A stretch of DNA of 64,000 nucleotides from Streptomyces specialis. Lineage in GTDB: Bacteria > Actinomycetota > Actinomycetes > Streptomycetales > Streptomycetaceae. The notes under the pieces are model-generated. The model was not told the DNA's origin. It saw only the letters and a program-made list of their open reading frames with translations, and did not search any database. The DNA lies in assembly GCF_001493375.1 (NCBI RefSeq), contig NZ_LN929895.1, forward strand, positions 330,126 to 394,125. Direction: 5' to 3'. Below, one piece after another: positions 45,252 to 54,181 of the stretch (position 1 is its first letter; each line of letters begins with the position of its first letter). Both the position numbers and the translations under genes were made by a program.

Positions 45252-47054
45252 GCCGTCATCCACCCTGGAGGGTTCGGAACGCGAACCTAACGGGAACTCA
45301 CCAGCTCGCTACGCGCGGGCCGTCATCCACCCTGGAGGGTTCGGAACGCGGTTGATGCGGTCGAGCAGCTTCATGATCCCGCCGTCATCCACCCTGGAGG
45401 GTTCGGAACTCCAGTTGCTCGGCCACGTACAGGACGGCCGGGAGGCCGTCATCCACCCTGGAGGGTTCGGAACCCAGGAACCCGCCCGCGAACGGCACGG
45501 GCAGCTCGCCGTCATCCACCCTGGAGGGTTCGGAACCTGTGCGGGCCGCTGTCGGCCCTGGGCGCGGTGGCGTGCCGTCATCCACCCTGGAGGGTTCGGA
45601 ACTCTGGACCGAGCACGGCCACGGCCTGGCCATGGCCAGCCGTCATCCACCCTGGAGGGTTCGGAACTCGATCGTCGAGCGCCCGGTCTGCCCGGCCCGC
45701 TCGTGCCGTCATCCACCCTGGAGGGTTCGGAACTACTCCGAGGACATGATCCGGGTGGCCTTGTCCATCCCGCCGTCATCCACCCTGGAGGGTTCGGAAC
45801 ACGTCTTCCAGTTCCAGCGCGGGACCGATGGTCAGGCCGTCATCCACCCTGGAGGGTTCGGAACAGATTCTTCAGCGAATCCGTGATCCGCTGGAAGGTG
45901 GCCGTCATCCACCCTGGAGGGTTCGGAACATGACGCGGTCTACCCGTTCCTCGCCCGCAACAGGGGCCGTCATCCACCCTGGAGGGTTCGGAACACGCCC
46001 TGTACGACGAGATCGTCCAGCACCTCGCGCGCCGTCATCCACCCTGGAGGGTTCGGAACACGGCGTGCTGACCGAGCACGGCGGGACGTACAAGCCGGGC
46101 CGTCATCCACCCTGGAGGGTTCGGAACCCGTCCCGCCCTGACGGGTCGGTGCGGGCCGGTCGCGGGCCGTCATCCACCTTGGAGGGTTCGGAACGCCAGC
46201 TCCTGGCGGCTGATCTCGGTGGCGCCGAGGGCCGTCATCCACCCTGGAGGGTTCGGAACGCGTTCGGCCGCTTCGCAACGGCCGCGGCGAGGTAGGCCAG
46301 GCCGTCATCCACCCTGGAGGGTTCGGAACACCGGACCACCAATGCGACCGGTCCTCTCACCCAGGGCCGTCATCCACCCTGGAGGGTTCGGAACGTGAGG
46401 CCGGCCGGGCAGGCGGCCACGTTCTCGTAGGGCCGTCATCCACTGGAGGGTTCGGAACATCGACACCGTCGTCCAGAACGTCTTGCGGGGCGGTGCCGTC
46501 ATTCACCCTGAAGGGTTCGGAACCACTTCGGGCAGCGCACGCCGTACACGCCGCGCTGCTGGCCGTCATCCACCCCGGAGGGTTCGGAACTCCAGTTCGG
46601 CGGTCCGGGTCGAGTCCGTCTTCCTGGGCCGTCATCCACCCTGGAGGGTTCGGAACCCGAGCGGATCACGCTGCTCGTGGCCGTCGCGCTGCTCACGCCG
46701 TCATCCACCCTGGAGGGTTCGGAACAACGCGAGGGGTTCGTGGCGTACGTGGCGATGATGGAGGCCGTCATCCACCCCGGAGGGTTCGGAACGTCCGCGC
46801 TTCGGCCAGCTCCTGGCGCAGCTCGGCGCCGTCATCCACCCTGAAGGGTTCGGAACACCTGCGCCCGCAGCGTGCGGACATCATCCGCCAGGCTGTCATC
46901 CACCCTGGAGGGTTCGCAACCACGGGAACTGGAGGGCGCCGCGCGGACCTACGCTGCGGGCCGTCATCCACCGTGGAAGGTTTGGAACGCCTGGACCACC
47001 TCCAGGGCACGCGCTCCGGCCACCTACCGTCGTCCACCCTGGATGGTTCGGAGA
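45252..47054 (+). CRISPR. Array A5, type I-B, 28 repeats
   Basis: 28 repeats (first 45252-45280, last 47026-47054) with spacers of 33-41 nt. The repeat starts GCCGTCATCCA, has stem CCCT/AGGG and handle TTCGGAAC. Repeat 19 (46432) lacks two bases, and repeats 20, 21 and 24-28 carry one to several changes, with the last three worst. The right end is therefore the trailer and the leader is on the left. Compared with A4 the stem differs by a compensatory pair (A-T in A4, T-A here). Confidence 0.96.
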
Positions 47055-47231
47055 GGTGAGATCGATGACAACGTGGGACATCGGCCGCAGGACACTGGCC
47101 ATTGTCCAACCTTGGGTAGTTCCCCATCAGGTGCTGCTCTCGCTCCAGTTGGCGCTATCACCGACGGGATCCCGCTGAGGCTGACGCCTGTAAGCCCGAC
47201 ATGCGACGTGCTGTCTGGAAAGCCTGCTCGG

Positions 47232-47414
47232 TTATCGAAAGGCGGCGACGCCGGCTAGGAACAGGCCGAATGTCGTAGCGCTGACCGTAGCGCCCGCCTT
47301 GAGAGCTGTGACCCCATGGGCTCCGAGTAGAAATAGGGCGTTCCCTGCGATGAAGCCAGCGATGATCGAACATAGTAGGCCGATGGCCAACATGCTCTTG
47401 GCTGTCGGCGTCAT
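47232..47414 (-). CDS. Small two-helix membrane protein
   Basis: 60 residues with two hydrophobic segments (MLAIGLLCSIIAGFIAGNAL and ATTFGLFLAGVAAF) joined by a short loop. The ribosome site is weak. It lies between the A5 trailer and the cas4-1-2 module. The hydrophobic pattern makes it a plausible real gene; role unknown. Confidence 0.4.
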   Translation of the reverse strand: MTPTAKSMLAIGLLCSIIAGFIAGNALFLLGAHGVTALKAGATVSATTFGLFLAGVAAFR

Positions 47415-48374
47415 GTCTGAGGGCCTGGGCAGGTTGGAGTGGAAGAGGTAACCGGGCGCATGCTGTCTTCGCCTCCCATGGTGACTTACCGCCGACGTTG
47501 AGAGGGCGGTTGTGATGCCGTGGATGTGGTGTAGGAGCGACGACCAGCTCAGCTAGAGTGTGCAACCGGAGCGGTTCCATGTGTGTCGTGCTCTGGTACA
47601 GGCAGCGCCTGCGCGTCTCTACAGCTCTTACCTGCTCTGGAGAGTTGGGAAAAAGCAACTACCGCAGCTGTAGTCCACCGCTGCTCGTCCTTCATTAGCC
47701 CTAGAGGGTTCCTGCGGGGTTCGGCTTTGCTATGCCACGCTGCGGGGTGTGGTTGAGCTACGGCAGGTAACGGCCATCGTGTGCGCAATGGAACTATGAG
47801 GAGTGGGCTGGCCGGGAACGGAATTCACTTCCGTCTTCCCGAGACGTGGCGCAGGCGCCGGGGGCAGTCCATCTCGTACGGCGGCGGAATCCATCTGATA
47901 ACCGTGAACTACCTCCTTGACGTGCTCAGGTCGGGGTAGGGGCGAACTGCCGCCGCAGCCACCGTTTGTCTGATTCGACCCTAACGGGCCGGTGACCTGT
48001 TTGTCTGGGCAGTGACGATCAGTACCTGACGGATTCACCCATACGGCCTCGATCGGCCGTCACTAGAGCTGGAGTAGTTGCTTCGAAAGACTTCTGGTCC
48101 CGCAGGAGCAAGTGCCGAGTCGTTTTTCCACTCAGATGTATGCCTGGCCACTTCTGATATGGCCTGTGGTGTGGTGCCAAAACTTCGCGAGGCGTCAGGT
48201 GCAGTACCCGGCTGCGCGGCGATGTTGGCCATGAGGGGCCGGGGGGGCAACGGGCTATCAGGTTCAGGCCAATTGGGAATCTTCTTGGCATTGCCATGGT
48301 GGCAATCGGGTATGGGGCCAAGCTTCTTGCCTACCCCCGGATGCGCGGTCAGCGGGCGTGACTCATCAGAAGCG
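47415..48374. other. Gene-poor stretch between array A5 and cas2
   Basis: About 960 bp with lower GC than the flanks. Several short overlapping frames have no good starts or domain-like sequence. No repeats of A4 or A5 type and no recognisable RNA. Possibly decayed DNA. Confidence 0.4.
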
Positions 48375-48638
48375 TCAAAGGATCTCGCCTGGGCTGCCAC
48401 GCCAGAGGCCGAGGGTGGAGGTCTCGACGAGATCCGGGGAGCGGGTGGTGTACGTCACGATCGTGTCGTGATCCGGGTCGATGACTGCCTCAAGGGCAGC
48501 CATGAGGGCACGGTACTGGGCGGAGGAGAGTTCGCCTTGGAAGACGCTGCGCTGAGTCCAGTGCAAGTACTTGCGGCAAGTCTTGAGCACTTTCGGGTTG
48601 CGCTCCACGGCGGTGTCGTAGACGAGGATGACGAAGAT
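48375..48638 (-). pseudogene. cas2: Cas2 of the I-B adaptation module, start disrupted as sequenced
   Basis: The frame reads FVILVYDTAVERNPKVLKTC, then KYLHWTQRSVFQGELSSAQY, clear Cas2 sequence with the Asp of VYD, and ends at 48375. Upstream, in frame, there is only a TGA (the cas1 stop) and no ATG, GTG or TTG before FVILVYD. One base earlier a GTG overlaps the cas1 stop; removing one C from the ATCCGAG that follows would join that GTG to the Cas2 frame (MIEIFVILVYD). So a single-base insertion, real or a sequencing error, breaks it. The first usable in-frame start is the GTG at 48608, which would drop the Asp. Confidence 0.85.
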
Positions 48639-48644
48639 CTCGGA

Positions 48645-49625
48645 TCACCACCACGGACGGAAGGGCTTGTAGGTAGTTCCCTCAAGGCACAGTCGTACGA
48701 TTTTCAGGGCTTCGAGGTGGATGAGTTCCTCGTAGCTGACCTTTCGCTTGAGCGTTCGGTGGTGAACCGTTGTCGCGAGTTCTTCCTTCATCATGGCGGC
48801 GACCTTCTTACGGCCGTCTTTGCTGAGTGACGCCCTGCCTACGTCCGTCTCGAAGTCCGAGCTCTTCAGGCTTTTCTGACTCGCGGCTCGTCTCAGCAGG
48901 CGCTCGGCGAACAGCGGCTTGAAGGGCTCGGCCAGGTCCAAGGCCAGAGTGTTGCGGCGGCGGTCGGTGTCCGAGTGGAGGAAGCCGATCGCCGGGTGCA
49001 GAGGCGTGGCGCGCAGAGCGGTCAGAACTCGTGAGTACACGAGTGCGTTGAGGTAACTGATGAAGGCGTTACCCGCATTCGTCGGTGGCCGGCGGGTTCG
49101 GCCGTTGAGGCGTAGCCACGCGGGGAGCAAGGTGTCGAGGGCGGCCCATCCGGTGCGCCGGTAGTTGCCCTCCTGGCCCATGATCTCGTCGCTGTCCTTG
49201 CAGTCGGGCAGAGCACCGCGCAAGGTCAGCAAGGCGGATTCCAGGAGGTCGGTGTCCAAGGCCCAGCGCAGGTTCTCGGCCGTGGCCAGGACAAGCGAGC
49301 GGCCGACGGCTGCTCGCTGCTCGGGGTCGGCGGTGAGCTCGACTTGCCGCCGGACGACATTCGCTGATGACATGGACTCGGCCGGAGAGAAGTGACCGGC
49401 GTGGTTGCCGTAGTGGTCCAGGACATGAAGAGTCACGCCGTGGCGGCTCAGTAGTGACAACACGGACGTGTTGACGTCCACATGGTCGAAGGCAACAAAG
49501 TCGCGGATGTCAGTGACGGGAATACGGACGGGGCTGCCGTCAGCGCGCTCGACGCGGACGCTGTTGTCCTCGCGACGAATGCGGCACGGCTCGGTCAACC
49601 AGTACGTGCGGCCAACAGCGGGCAT
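48645..49625 (-). CDS. cas1: Cas1 of the type I-B adaptation module
   Basis: 326 residues from ATG 49625. GRTYWLTEPCRIRREDNSVR at the N terminus. Metal site: Glu in IMGQEGNYRRTGW, His in IGFLHSD, Asp/Glu in LALDLAEPFKPLFAER. These are features of I-B Cas1, not of the Cas1e copies. It overlaps cas4 by one base and is followed directly by cas2. Confidence 0.95.
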   Translation of the reverse strand: MPAVGRTYWLTEPCRIRREDNSVRVERADGSPVRIPVTDIRDFVAFDHVDVNTSVLSLLSRHGVTLHVLDHYGNHAGHFSPAESMSSANVVRRQVELTADPEQRAAVGRSLVLATAENLRWALDTDLLESALLTLRGALPDCKDSDEIMGQEGNYRRTGWAALDTLLPAWLRLNGRTRRPPTNAGNAFISYLNALVYSRVLTALRATPLHPAIGFLHSDTDRRRNTLALDLAEPFKPLFAERLLRRAASQKSLKSSDFETDVGRASLSKDGRKKVAAMMKEELATTVHHRTLKRKVSYEELIHLEALKIVRLCLEGTTYKPFRPWW

Positions 49626-50146
49626 CAGTCTCCCCAGCAGTAATCAAGGTACGAGCAGCCACGGCACTTCGCCCGCGGCAAACGGGCTGGTGCTTCCGCG
49701 GCAGCGACGACGGCGCGGGCTCGACTTTCGGCTTCCTCGGCTTGCGCTCGCGCCTCGGCGTCCCAGGTCACATCAGTGGTGCGGCGAACAAGGGGGTAGT
49801 GCACGACGCCGGCCCGGACGGCGACACCACGGCGTTCCAGCAAGAGGCAGTAATGGCGGACTTGGGCTGCGTGAGCAGGGTCGGGAGCACGGGAGGACTT
49901 CGTTTCGTGGACGACCGCGCCCGTCGTCACCCAGTCGATCTTTGCTTCGCCGAGGTCGACGTCTCGCCGGCGGGTGAAGGTAGTCTCGTCGACGACCTCC
50001 CCGAAGGCGACGAGGTCACTGCGCTGCTCGGGGCGGTAGCCATGGCTGTACAGCCATAGCTGGCGGGGGCAGTGAAAGAGGTACTTGATATGGACGCCGC
50101 CGACCGGGCTTCCGTCTTCGTCGGAGTCACGAGTCTGGTGCGGCAA
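49625..50146 (-). CDS. cas4: Cas4, RecB-like nuclease for PAM-guided spacer trimming
   Basis: About 173 residues. HIKYLFHCPRQLWLYSHGYR holds the first cluster Cys, IDWVTTGAVVHETKSSRAP the D...ExK nuclease core, and AKCRGCSYLDYCWGD the three C-terminal Cys that bind an iron-sulphur cluster with the first. The frame is open far upstream but the conserved part begins just after TTG 50146, preceded by GGAGACG; this start is preferred. Cas4-Cas1-Cas2 order on the minus strand is a complete I-B adaptation module apart from the cas2 defect. Confidence 0.9.
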   Translation of the reverse strand: MPHQTRDSDEDGSPVGGVHIKYLFHCPRQLWLYSHGYRPEQRSDLVAFGEVVDETTFTRRRDVDLGEAKIDWVTTGAVVHETKSSRAPDPAHAAQVRHYCLLLERRGVAVRAGVVHYPLVRRTTDVTWDAEARAQAEEAESRARAVVAAAEAPARLPRAKCRGCSYLDYCWGD

Positions 50147-50721
50147 GGAAGCGTCTCCGGTTATGGCAGAGGAAGATCGGTGACGGCATCGTAGTCCTCT
50201 TGCTGTGCGGGGGTGGGCAACTCCGTGGGTGTGGTGCGGTGTTACACCGGCGGGCGGTTGCGACAGCCGAGCGCGTGGATCCCCCCGTGGCAAGTGGTGC
50301 TCATGGGGCATCTCGGCGGGGCTCCGTGAGATGAGGCAGGTGGCGCCAAGACCCCGCGCAAACGGGTGAGACAGAAGGAGCCGAAGAGCGCCGGGGCCGT
50401 CCACGATCGTGGCGCAGCTCTGGAGGCTGCTCTCGGGTAGGGGGTGGCCACCGTGGTCAAGTGTGCGAAGGTCGGGAGCGAGGTTGCGATGCTGCCCGCA
50501 GGAGCTGACGTCGTCGTCGCCTTCGACGCGGGTGCGTCCATTGCCGGCCGGGAGCACCGGCACTGCCCGCCCGAACCCCAGAGCACGGTTCTTGGTCTCC
50601 CCGAAGATCCAAGTAAGAGTTCAGGGCATCTGTGGGCCATCTGTGGGCCAGGGCGGCAGAATCTGGCTCTGGTGAGGGTGTTTCCCCAGGTTAGCGGGCC
50701 CTGAGCGGCTGCGTGCGGCCT
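50147..50721. other. Region between cas4 and the right att copy
   Basis: Only short frames of uncertain value. It contains a tandem ATCTGTGGGCC duplication at about 50629-50651, close to the att copy, as often seen near attachment sites of tyrosine recombinase elements. No integrase is encoded here. Confidence 0.4.
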
Positions 50722-50774
50722 GGTCTTGAAAACCGTCGTGAGGCAACCCCTCACCGTGGGTTCGAATCCCACCG
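50722..50774 (+). repeat. Putative attR: partial tRNA-Ser copy
   Basis: 52 of 53 bases equal 3829-3881 of the tRNA-Ser gene, from the anticodon stem to the acceptor arm. The 5' half is absent, so it is not a tRNA gene. Confidence 0.85.
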
Positions 50775-50908
50775 TGCTGCGTGGTCCCCGTTCACTGCTG
50801 CGGTTCCCCGGGTGATCGGGACGGACAGGTGTCCGTGCTTGTCCGCCGTGTGCGTGGACGTTGTCACGCACGTGGGGACCCGGCAGTGGGGTGTCCTACA
50901 GTCGCCGC

Positions 50909-51508
50909 ATGCGGCGATGGACGGGACTGGCGGTAGCCGGGGTCGCGGCCCTGGCCTGGGGCGAGTGGTTGAACTGGCGCTGGTCTCGGGTTCTCGTGGG
51001 GGACAGCGGGGTGGGTTCGGTGGCCGTGGTGGTGTTGGGGTACCGCAATCCCCAAGCGACGGCGAACTTGATCAACCGATGGCGAGTCCGTGCCGGGATT
51101 CGCTCCATCGCCGCTGACGGTGCGCAGGGGAGCCGCGTGATCTTCAGCGGCGGCGCGACGGGCACGGGCGCCACGGAGGCCCAGGTGATGGCTCACTACG
51201 CGAAGTCGGTGCTGGGGTTCGACGGCACGGTGCTTCTCGAAGACCGAAGCGCGACGACGTGGGAAAACATCACGAACGTGATCCCACTGCTTGAAGACGT
51301 GGACCGCGTCAAAATCGCCTCCCAGCCGGCTCATGCGCTCAAGGCCCGCGCGTATCTGCGGCGGCAGCGCCCCGATCTCGCCGGGAGGTTGGTGCGCGCG
51401 GATGACTACCGCCCTGGCGAGTGGATGCTCGTCAAACCGCTGCTGGCTCTGTACGGACTGTGGACACTCCGCGGTCTCACGGCCGACGAACGGAAGGTTT
51501 CGCCGTAG
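50909..51508 (+). CDS. DUF218/YdcF-like envelope protein
   Basis: 199 residues from ATG 50909. A hydrophobic N-terminal segment (RRWTGLAVAGVAALAWGEW) is followed by VAVVVLGYRNPQ, IFSGGATGTGATEAQVMAHY, LLEDRSATTWENITNVIPLL and KIASQPAHALKARAYL, the DUF218 pattern of ElyC/SanA/YdcF proteins. These act in envelope or peptidoglycan-linked processes, or are uncharacterised. It directly follows the right att copy; it may be the original neighbour of tRNA-Ser or cargo of a second insertion. Confidence 0.85.
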   Translation: MRRWTGLAVAGVAALAWGEWLNWRWSRVLVGDSGVGSVAVVVLGYRNPQATANLINRWRVRAGIRSIAADGAQGSRVIFSGGATGTGATEAQVMAHYAKSVLGFDGTVLLEDRSATTWENITNVIPLLEDVDRVKIASQPAHALKARAYLRRQRPDLAGRLVRADDYRPGEWMLVKPLLALYGLWTLRGLTADERKVSP

Positions 51509-51776
51509 GCAGCCGCTGTCGCTGGGCGTCAGAGCATGGTGGTTCCCGAGCTGGTGCCAGTAGGTCATGCCCGAGCCGAAGCCGAGCATGCCCCGAACAC
51601 CCGCCGGTCCGGATCCCGCTTGCGCCCGGGTGCCGAGCCCGCCGTGCAACTTTGGGCATCGTGGGACCGGGTTTGGGAGAGCCCCGGGTCTGAGTGGTGA
51701 GGTCGGTGTTCGTGGCCTGGCCTCGACAGGTAGGTTCCGGTGGTGCGTTGGAAGCACTTCGCGGGGGGAGGCACCG

Positions 51777-52004
51777 GTGGACGTCGTGGCGATCATGGAG
51801 GCACTGGCTGAGCAGGGCATCACCGTGGTCTTCAAGGCCGACGCCGAGCGGATGGCGGAGCGGCGCGAGCCCTGGACGTTCGTGGCCAGTGGCGCTCCTT
51901 CGCGTGACGACGTCCTCGTACGAACCGATGCGGCCTCGGTCGAGCAGTGCCTCGAAACCTGCCTGCCCCGCCTGCGCGAACTGGGCTTCGCGCTGCCCCG
52001 GTAA
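51777..52004 (+). CDS. Small hypothetical protein
   Basis: 75 residues from GTG 51777, preceded by GGGGGGAGG at close to ideal spacing. The frame is open further upstream but the strong site decides the start. VVFKADAERMAERREPWTFV and VEQCLETCLPRLRELGF suggest a compact alpha/beta fold. No family recognised. Confidence 0.6.
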   Translation: MDVVAIMEALAEQGITVVFKADAERMAERREPWTFVASGAPSRDDVLVRTDAASVEQCLETCLPRLRELGFALPR

Positions 52005-52094
52005 CGCGAGGGACGTGCCGGCGCACCGGGTGTGGTCCCCGTTCAACGGGGGAAAGGCCGGTCAGCCGCCGGCCCCCGGAAGGAGAATGGACGC

Positions 52095-52604
52095 ATGCCG
52101 TCGCTGGACGCGCTTTTTGATTCGCTGACCGAAAGACGCGTCACGGGCGTCGACATCCCTGGCTACCTGGACCGAGAGCACGGCCATCCAGTGTTCTGTC
52201 CTTGGTCGTGGTCGGCTTGTCTGCGGATGGACTCGGGTTTCCTGCGGCTCGACTCCACGGGCAGCGGAGGGCAACTGGCTCTCGCCGTGGTGGACAAGGT
52301 GGAGGTGCCCGAGCCACTGCTGGAGGGGGACGAGGAGTTCGCCACGACGGACTATGGCCACCTCTTCCTCGCGGAGGCGACGCCGCGCCGCATCGTCCGG
52401 GTTCGGTACGCGACCAACGCCGAGTCGGTCCCTGGACTCACCGTGCGCTGTGCCGAGTTCACGTTCGAGCCGCACGCCGTCCTGTTCGCCGACCCGATGT
52501 GGACGTTCGGTATCCGGCTGAGTGGGGAGGGCGCCTACGACCGGTGGGTGGCGGAAACGCGGGAGAATCCTGAACTTCCCTATCAGGAACGCGAGTGGGG
52601 ATGA
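52095..52604 (+). CDS. Hypothetical protein, possibly immunity-like
   Basis: 169 residues from ATG 52095 with AAGGAGAATGG upstream. It is acidic and beta-rich (LALAVVDKVEVPEPLLEGDE, FEPHAVLFADPMWTFGIRLS) and has no signal peptide. The general look is that of small soluble immunity-type proteins, but I cannot name a family. It lies between the second and third tRNA-Ser partial copies. Confidence 0.55.
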   Translation: MPSLDALFDSLTERRVTGVDIPGYLDREHGHPVFCPWSWSACLRMDSGFLRLDSTGSGGQLALAVVDKVEVPEPLLEGDEEFATTDYGHLFLAEATPRRIVRVRYATNAESVPGLTVRCAEFTFEPHAVLFADPMWTFGIRLSGEGAYDRWVAETRENPELPYQEREWG

Positions 52605-52638
52605 GCGCGGGAAGGCATGCGGGCGAGGGCGGGCGAGT

Positions 52639-52671
52639 CCGTCGTGAGGCAACCCCTCACCGTGGGTTCGA
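52639..52671 (+). repeat. Third, shorter copy of the tRNA-Ser att core
   Basis: 33 bp equal to 50735-50767, including the G that distinguishes the second copy from the tRNA gene. It could mark a second, older insertion of 1.9 kb in tandem. Confidence 0.75.
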
Positions 52672-52684
52672 CGGTCCGGGATGG

Positions 52685-54160
52685 TCACCAGGCTGTCGCG
52701 ATGTACTTGGTCTCCAGGTACTCCAGCAGGCCGTCGTGGGCGCCCTCGCGGCCGGTGCCGCTTTCTTTCCAGCCGCCGAAGGGGGCGGCCGGGTCGGAGA
52801 CGGCGCCGCGGTTGATGCCGACCATGCCGACGTCGAGCCGGTCGGCCACGCGCAGGGCCCGGCCGAGGTTCTGGGACTGGACGAAGCCGACGAGCCCGAA
52901 GACGGTGTCGTTCGCCAGCGTCAGCGCCTCGTCGTCGTCCTCGACGACGACGATCGGCGCGACCGGGCCGAAGATCTCCTCGGTCAGGGCCGGTGATCCG
53001 TGCGGGACGCCGGTGAGGATCGTCGGGGGGAAGAAGGCGCCCGGTCCGTCGAGGGCCCGGCCGCCGATCACGGTCTCGGCGCCCTCGGCGACCGTGGCGT
53101 CGACGATCCGGCCGATGTCGGCCACCGCCCCGTCGTGGATCATCGAGCCGAGGTCCACGGCGGCGTCGAGCCCGTGGCCGATCCGTATCCGGGCCATCGC
53201 CTCGGCGAACCTGGCCGTGAACTCGTCCGCGACCCGCCGGTGGACGTAGAAGCGGTTCGCCGCCGTGCAGGACTGGCCGCCGTTGCGGAGCTTGGCGACC
53301 ATCGCGCTGTCCACCGCGGTGCCGATGTCGGCGTCCTCCAGCACGAGGAAGGGCGCGTTGCCGCCCAGTTCCATCGAGGTGCGGACGACACGCCGCGCCG
53401 CCTTGGCGAGGAGCAGCCGGCCGACCTCCGTCGAGCCGGTGAAGGAGAGCTTGCGGACGCGTGGGTCCTCCAGCATCGCGTTGACGACGGCGCCGGCGCG
53501 CGTCGTCGGAACCACGTTCACGACGCCGTCCGGCACGCCCGCGTCGCGGAACACCTCGGCCGTCGCGAGGGCGGTCAGGGGTGTCTCCGCGGCCGGTTTC
53601 AGCACGACGGTGCACCCGGCGGCGAGGGCCGGGCCGATCTTGCGGGTGGCCATCGCCGCCGGGAAGTTCCACGGGGTGACGAAGACGCTGACGCCGACCG
53701 GGCGCAGGTCGGTGATCATCCGGCCGTTGCCGTGCGGCAGGGGGCCGAAGGCGCCCAGTGCGCGGCATGCCTCCTCGGAGAACCAGCGCAGGAACTCCGC
53801 CGCGTAGTCCACCTCGCCGAACGCCTCGGCGAGCGCCTTGCCGCTCTCGCGGGTGATGAGCCGGGCGAGCGGGTCGCGGCGCTCCCGCATCAGGTCGAAC
53901 GCCCGCCTGAGCAGCTCGCCCCGCCGCCGGGGCGGGGTCGCCGCCCAGTCCGTGGCCGCCGCCGAGGCGGCGGCGACCGCGTCGACGGCGTCCTCCGGCG
54001 CGGCATCGGCGACGGTGGCGAGCTGTTCGCCGTTGCCGGGGTCGAAGACGGCGAACGTCGCGCCGCCGCGGGCCGCGGTCCACTGCCCGTCGATGAAGGA
54101 GGCGCCGTGGGGAAGGGAGAGACCGGTCCCCGGGACCACATCGGTGGTGATCATGAGCAT
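52685..54160 (-). CDS. NAD(P)-dependent aldehyde dehydrogenase (succinate-semialdehyde type)
   Basis: 491 residues. FVTPWNFPAAMATRKIGPAL (cofactor pocket), TSMELGGNAPFLVLEDADI (catalytic Glu), NGGQSCTAANRFYV (catalytic Cys) and EIFGPVAPIV are the ALDH motifs; the pattern is nearest to succinate-semialdehyde dehydrogenases. Cytoplasmic. It is the last of a reverse-strand operon with a DapA-like lyase, an ornithine-cyclodeaminase-like protein and an extradiol-type dioxygenase, probably a degradation pathway in which it oxidises the final aldehyde. Confidence 0.9.
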   Translation of the reverse strand: MLMITTDVVPGTGLSLPHGASFIDGQWTAARGGATFAVFDPGNGEQLATVADAAPEDAVDAVAAASAAATDWAATPPRRRGELLRRAFDLMRERRDPLARLITRESGKALAEAFGEVDYAAEFLRWFSEEACRALGAFGPLPHGNGRMITDLRPVGVSVFVTPWNFPAAMATRKIGPALAAGCTVVLKPAAETPLTALATAEVFRDAGVPDGVVNVVPTTRAGAVVNAMLEDPRVRKLSFTGSTEVGRLLLAKAARRVVRTSMELGGNAPFLVLEDADIGTAVDSAMVAKLRNGGQSCTAANRFYVHRRVADEFTARFAEAMARIRIGHGLDAAVDLGSMIHDGAVADIGRIVDATVAEGAETVIGGRALDGPGAFFPPTILTGVPHGSPALTEEIFGPVAPIVVVEDDDEALTLANDTVFGLVGFVQSQNLGRALRVADRLDVGMVGINRGAVSDPAAPFGGWKESGTGREGAHDGLLEYLETKYIATAW

Positions 54161-54181
54161 GCCTTGCTGTCGGGAGTGGTG

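Noticed and set aside
48019..48830. Overlapping open frames between array A5 and cas1
   Set aside because: No start sites or domain-like sequence; part is antisense to cas2 and cas1.
50722..50774. A second tRNA-Ser gene
   Set aside because: The 5' half (acceptor strand and D arm) is missing; it is an att-type partial copy.
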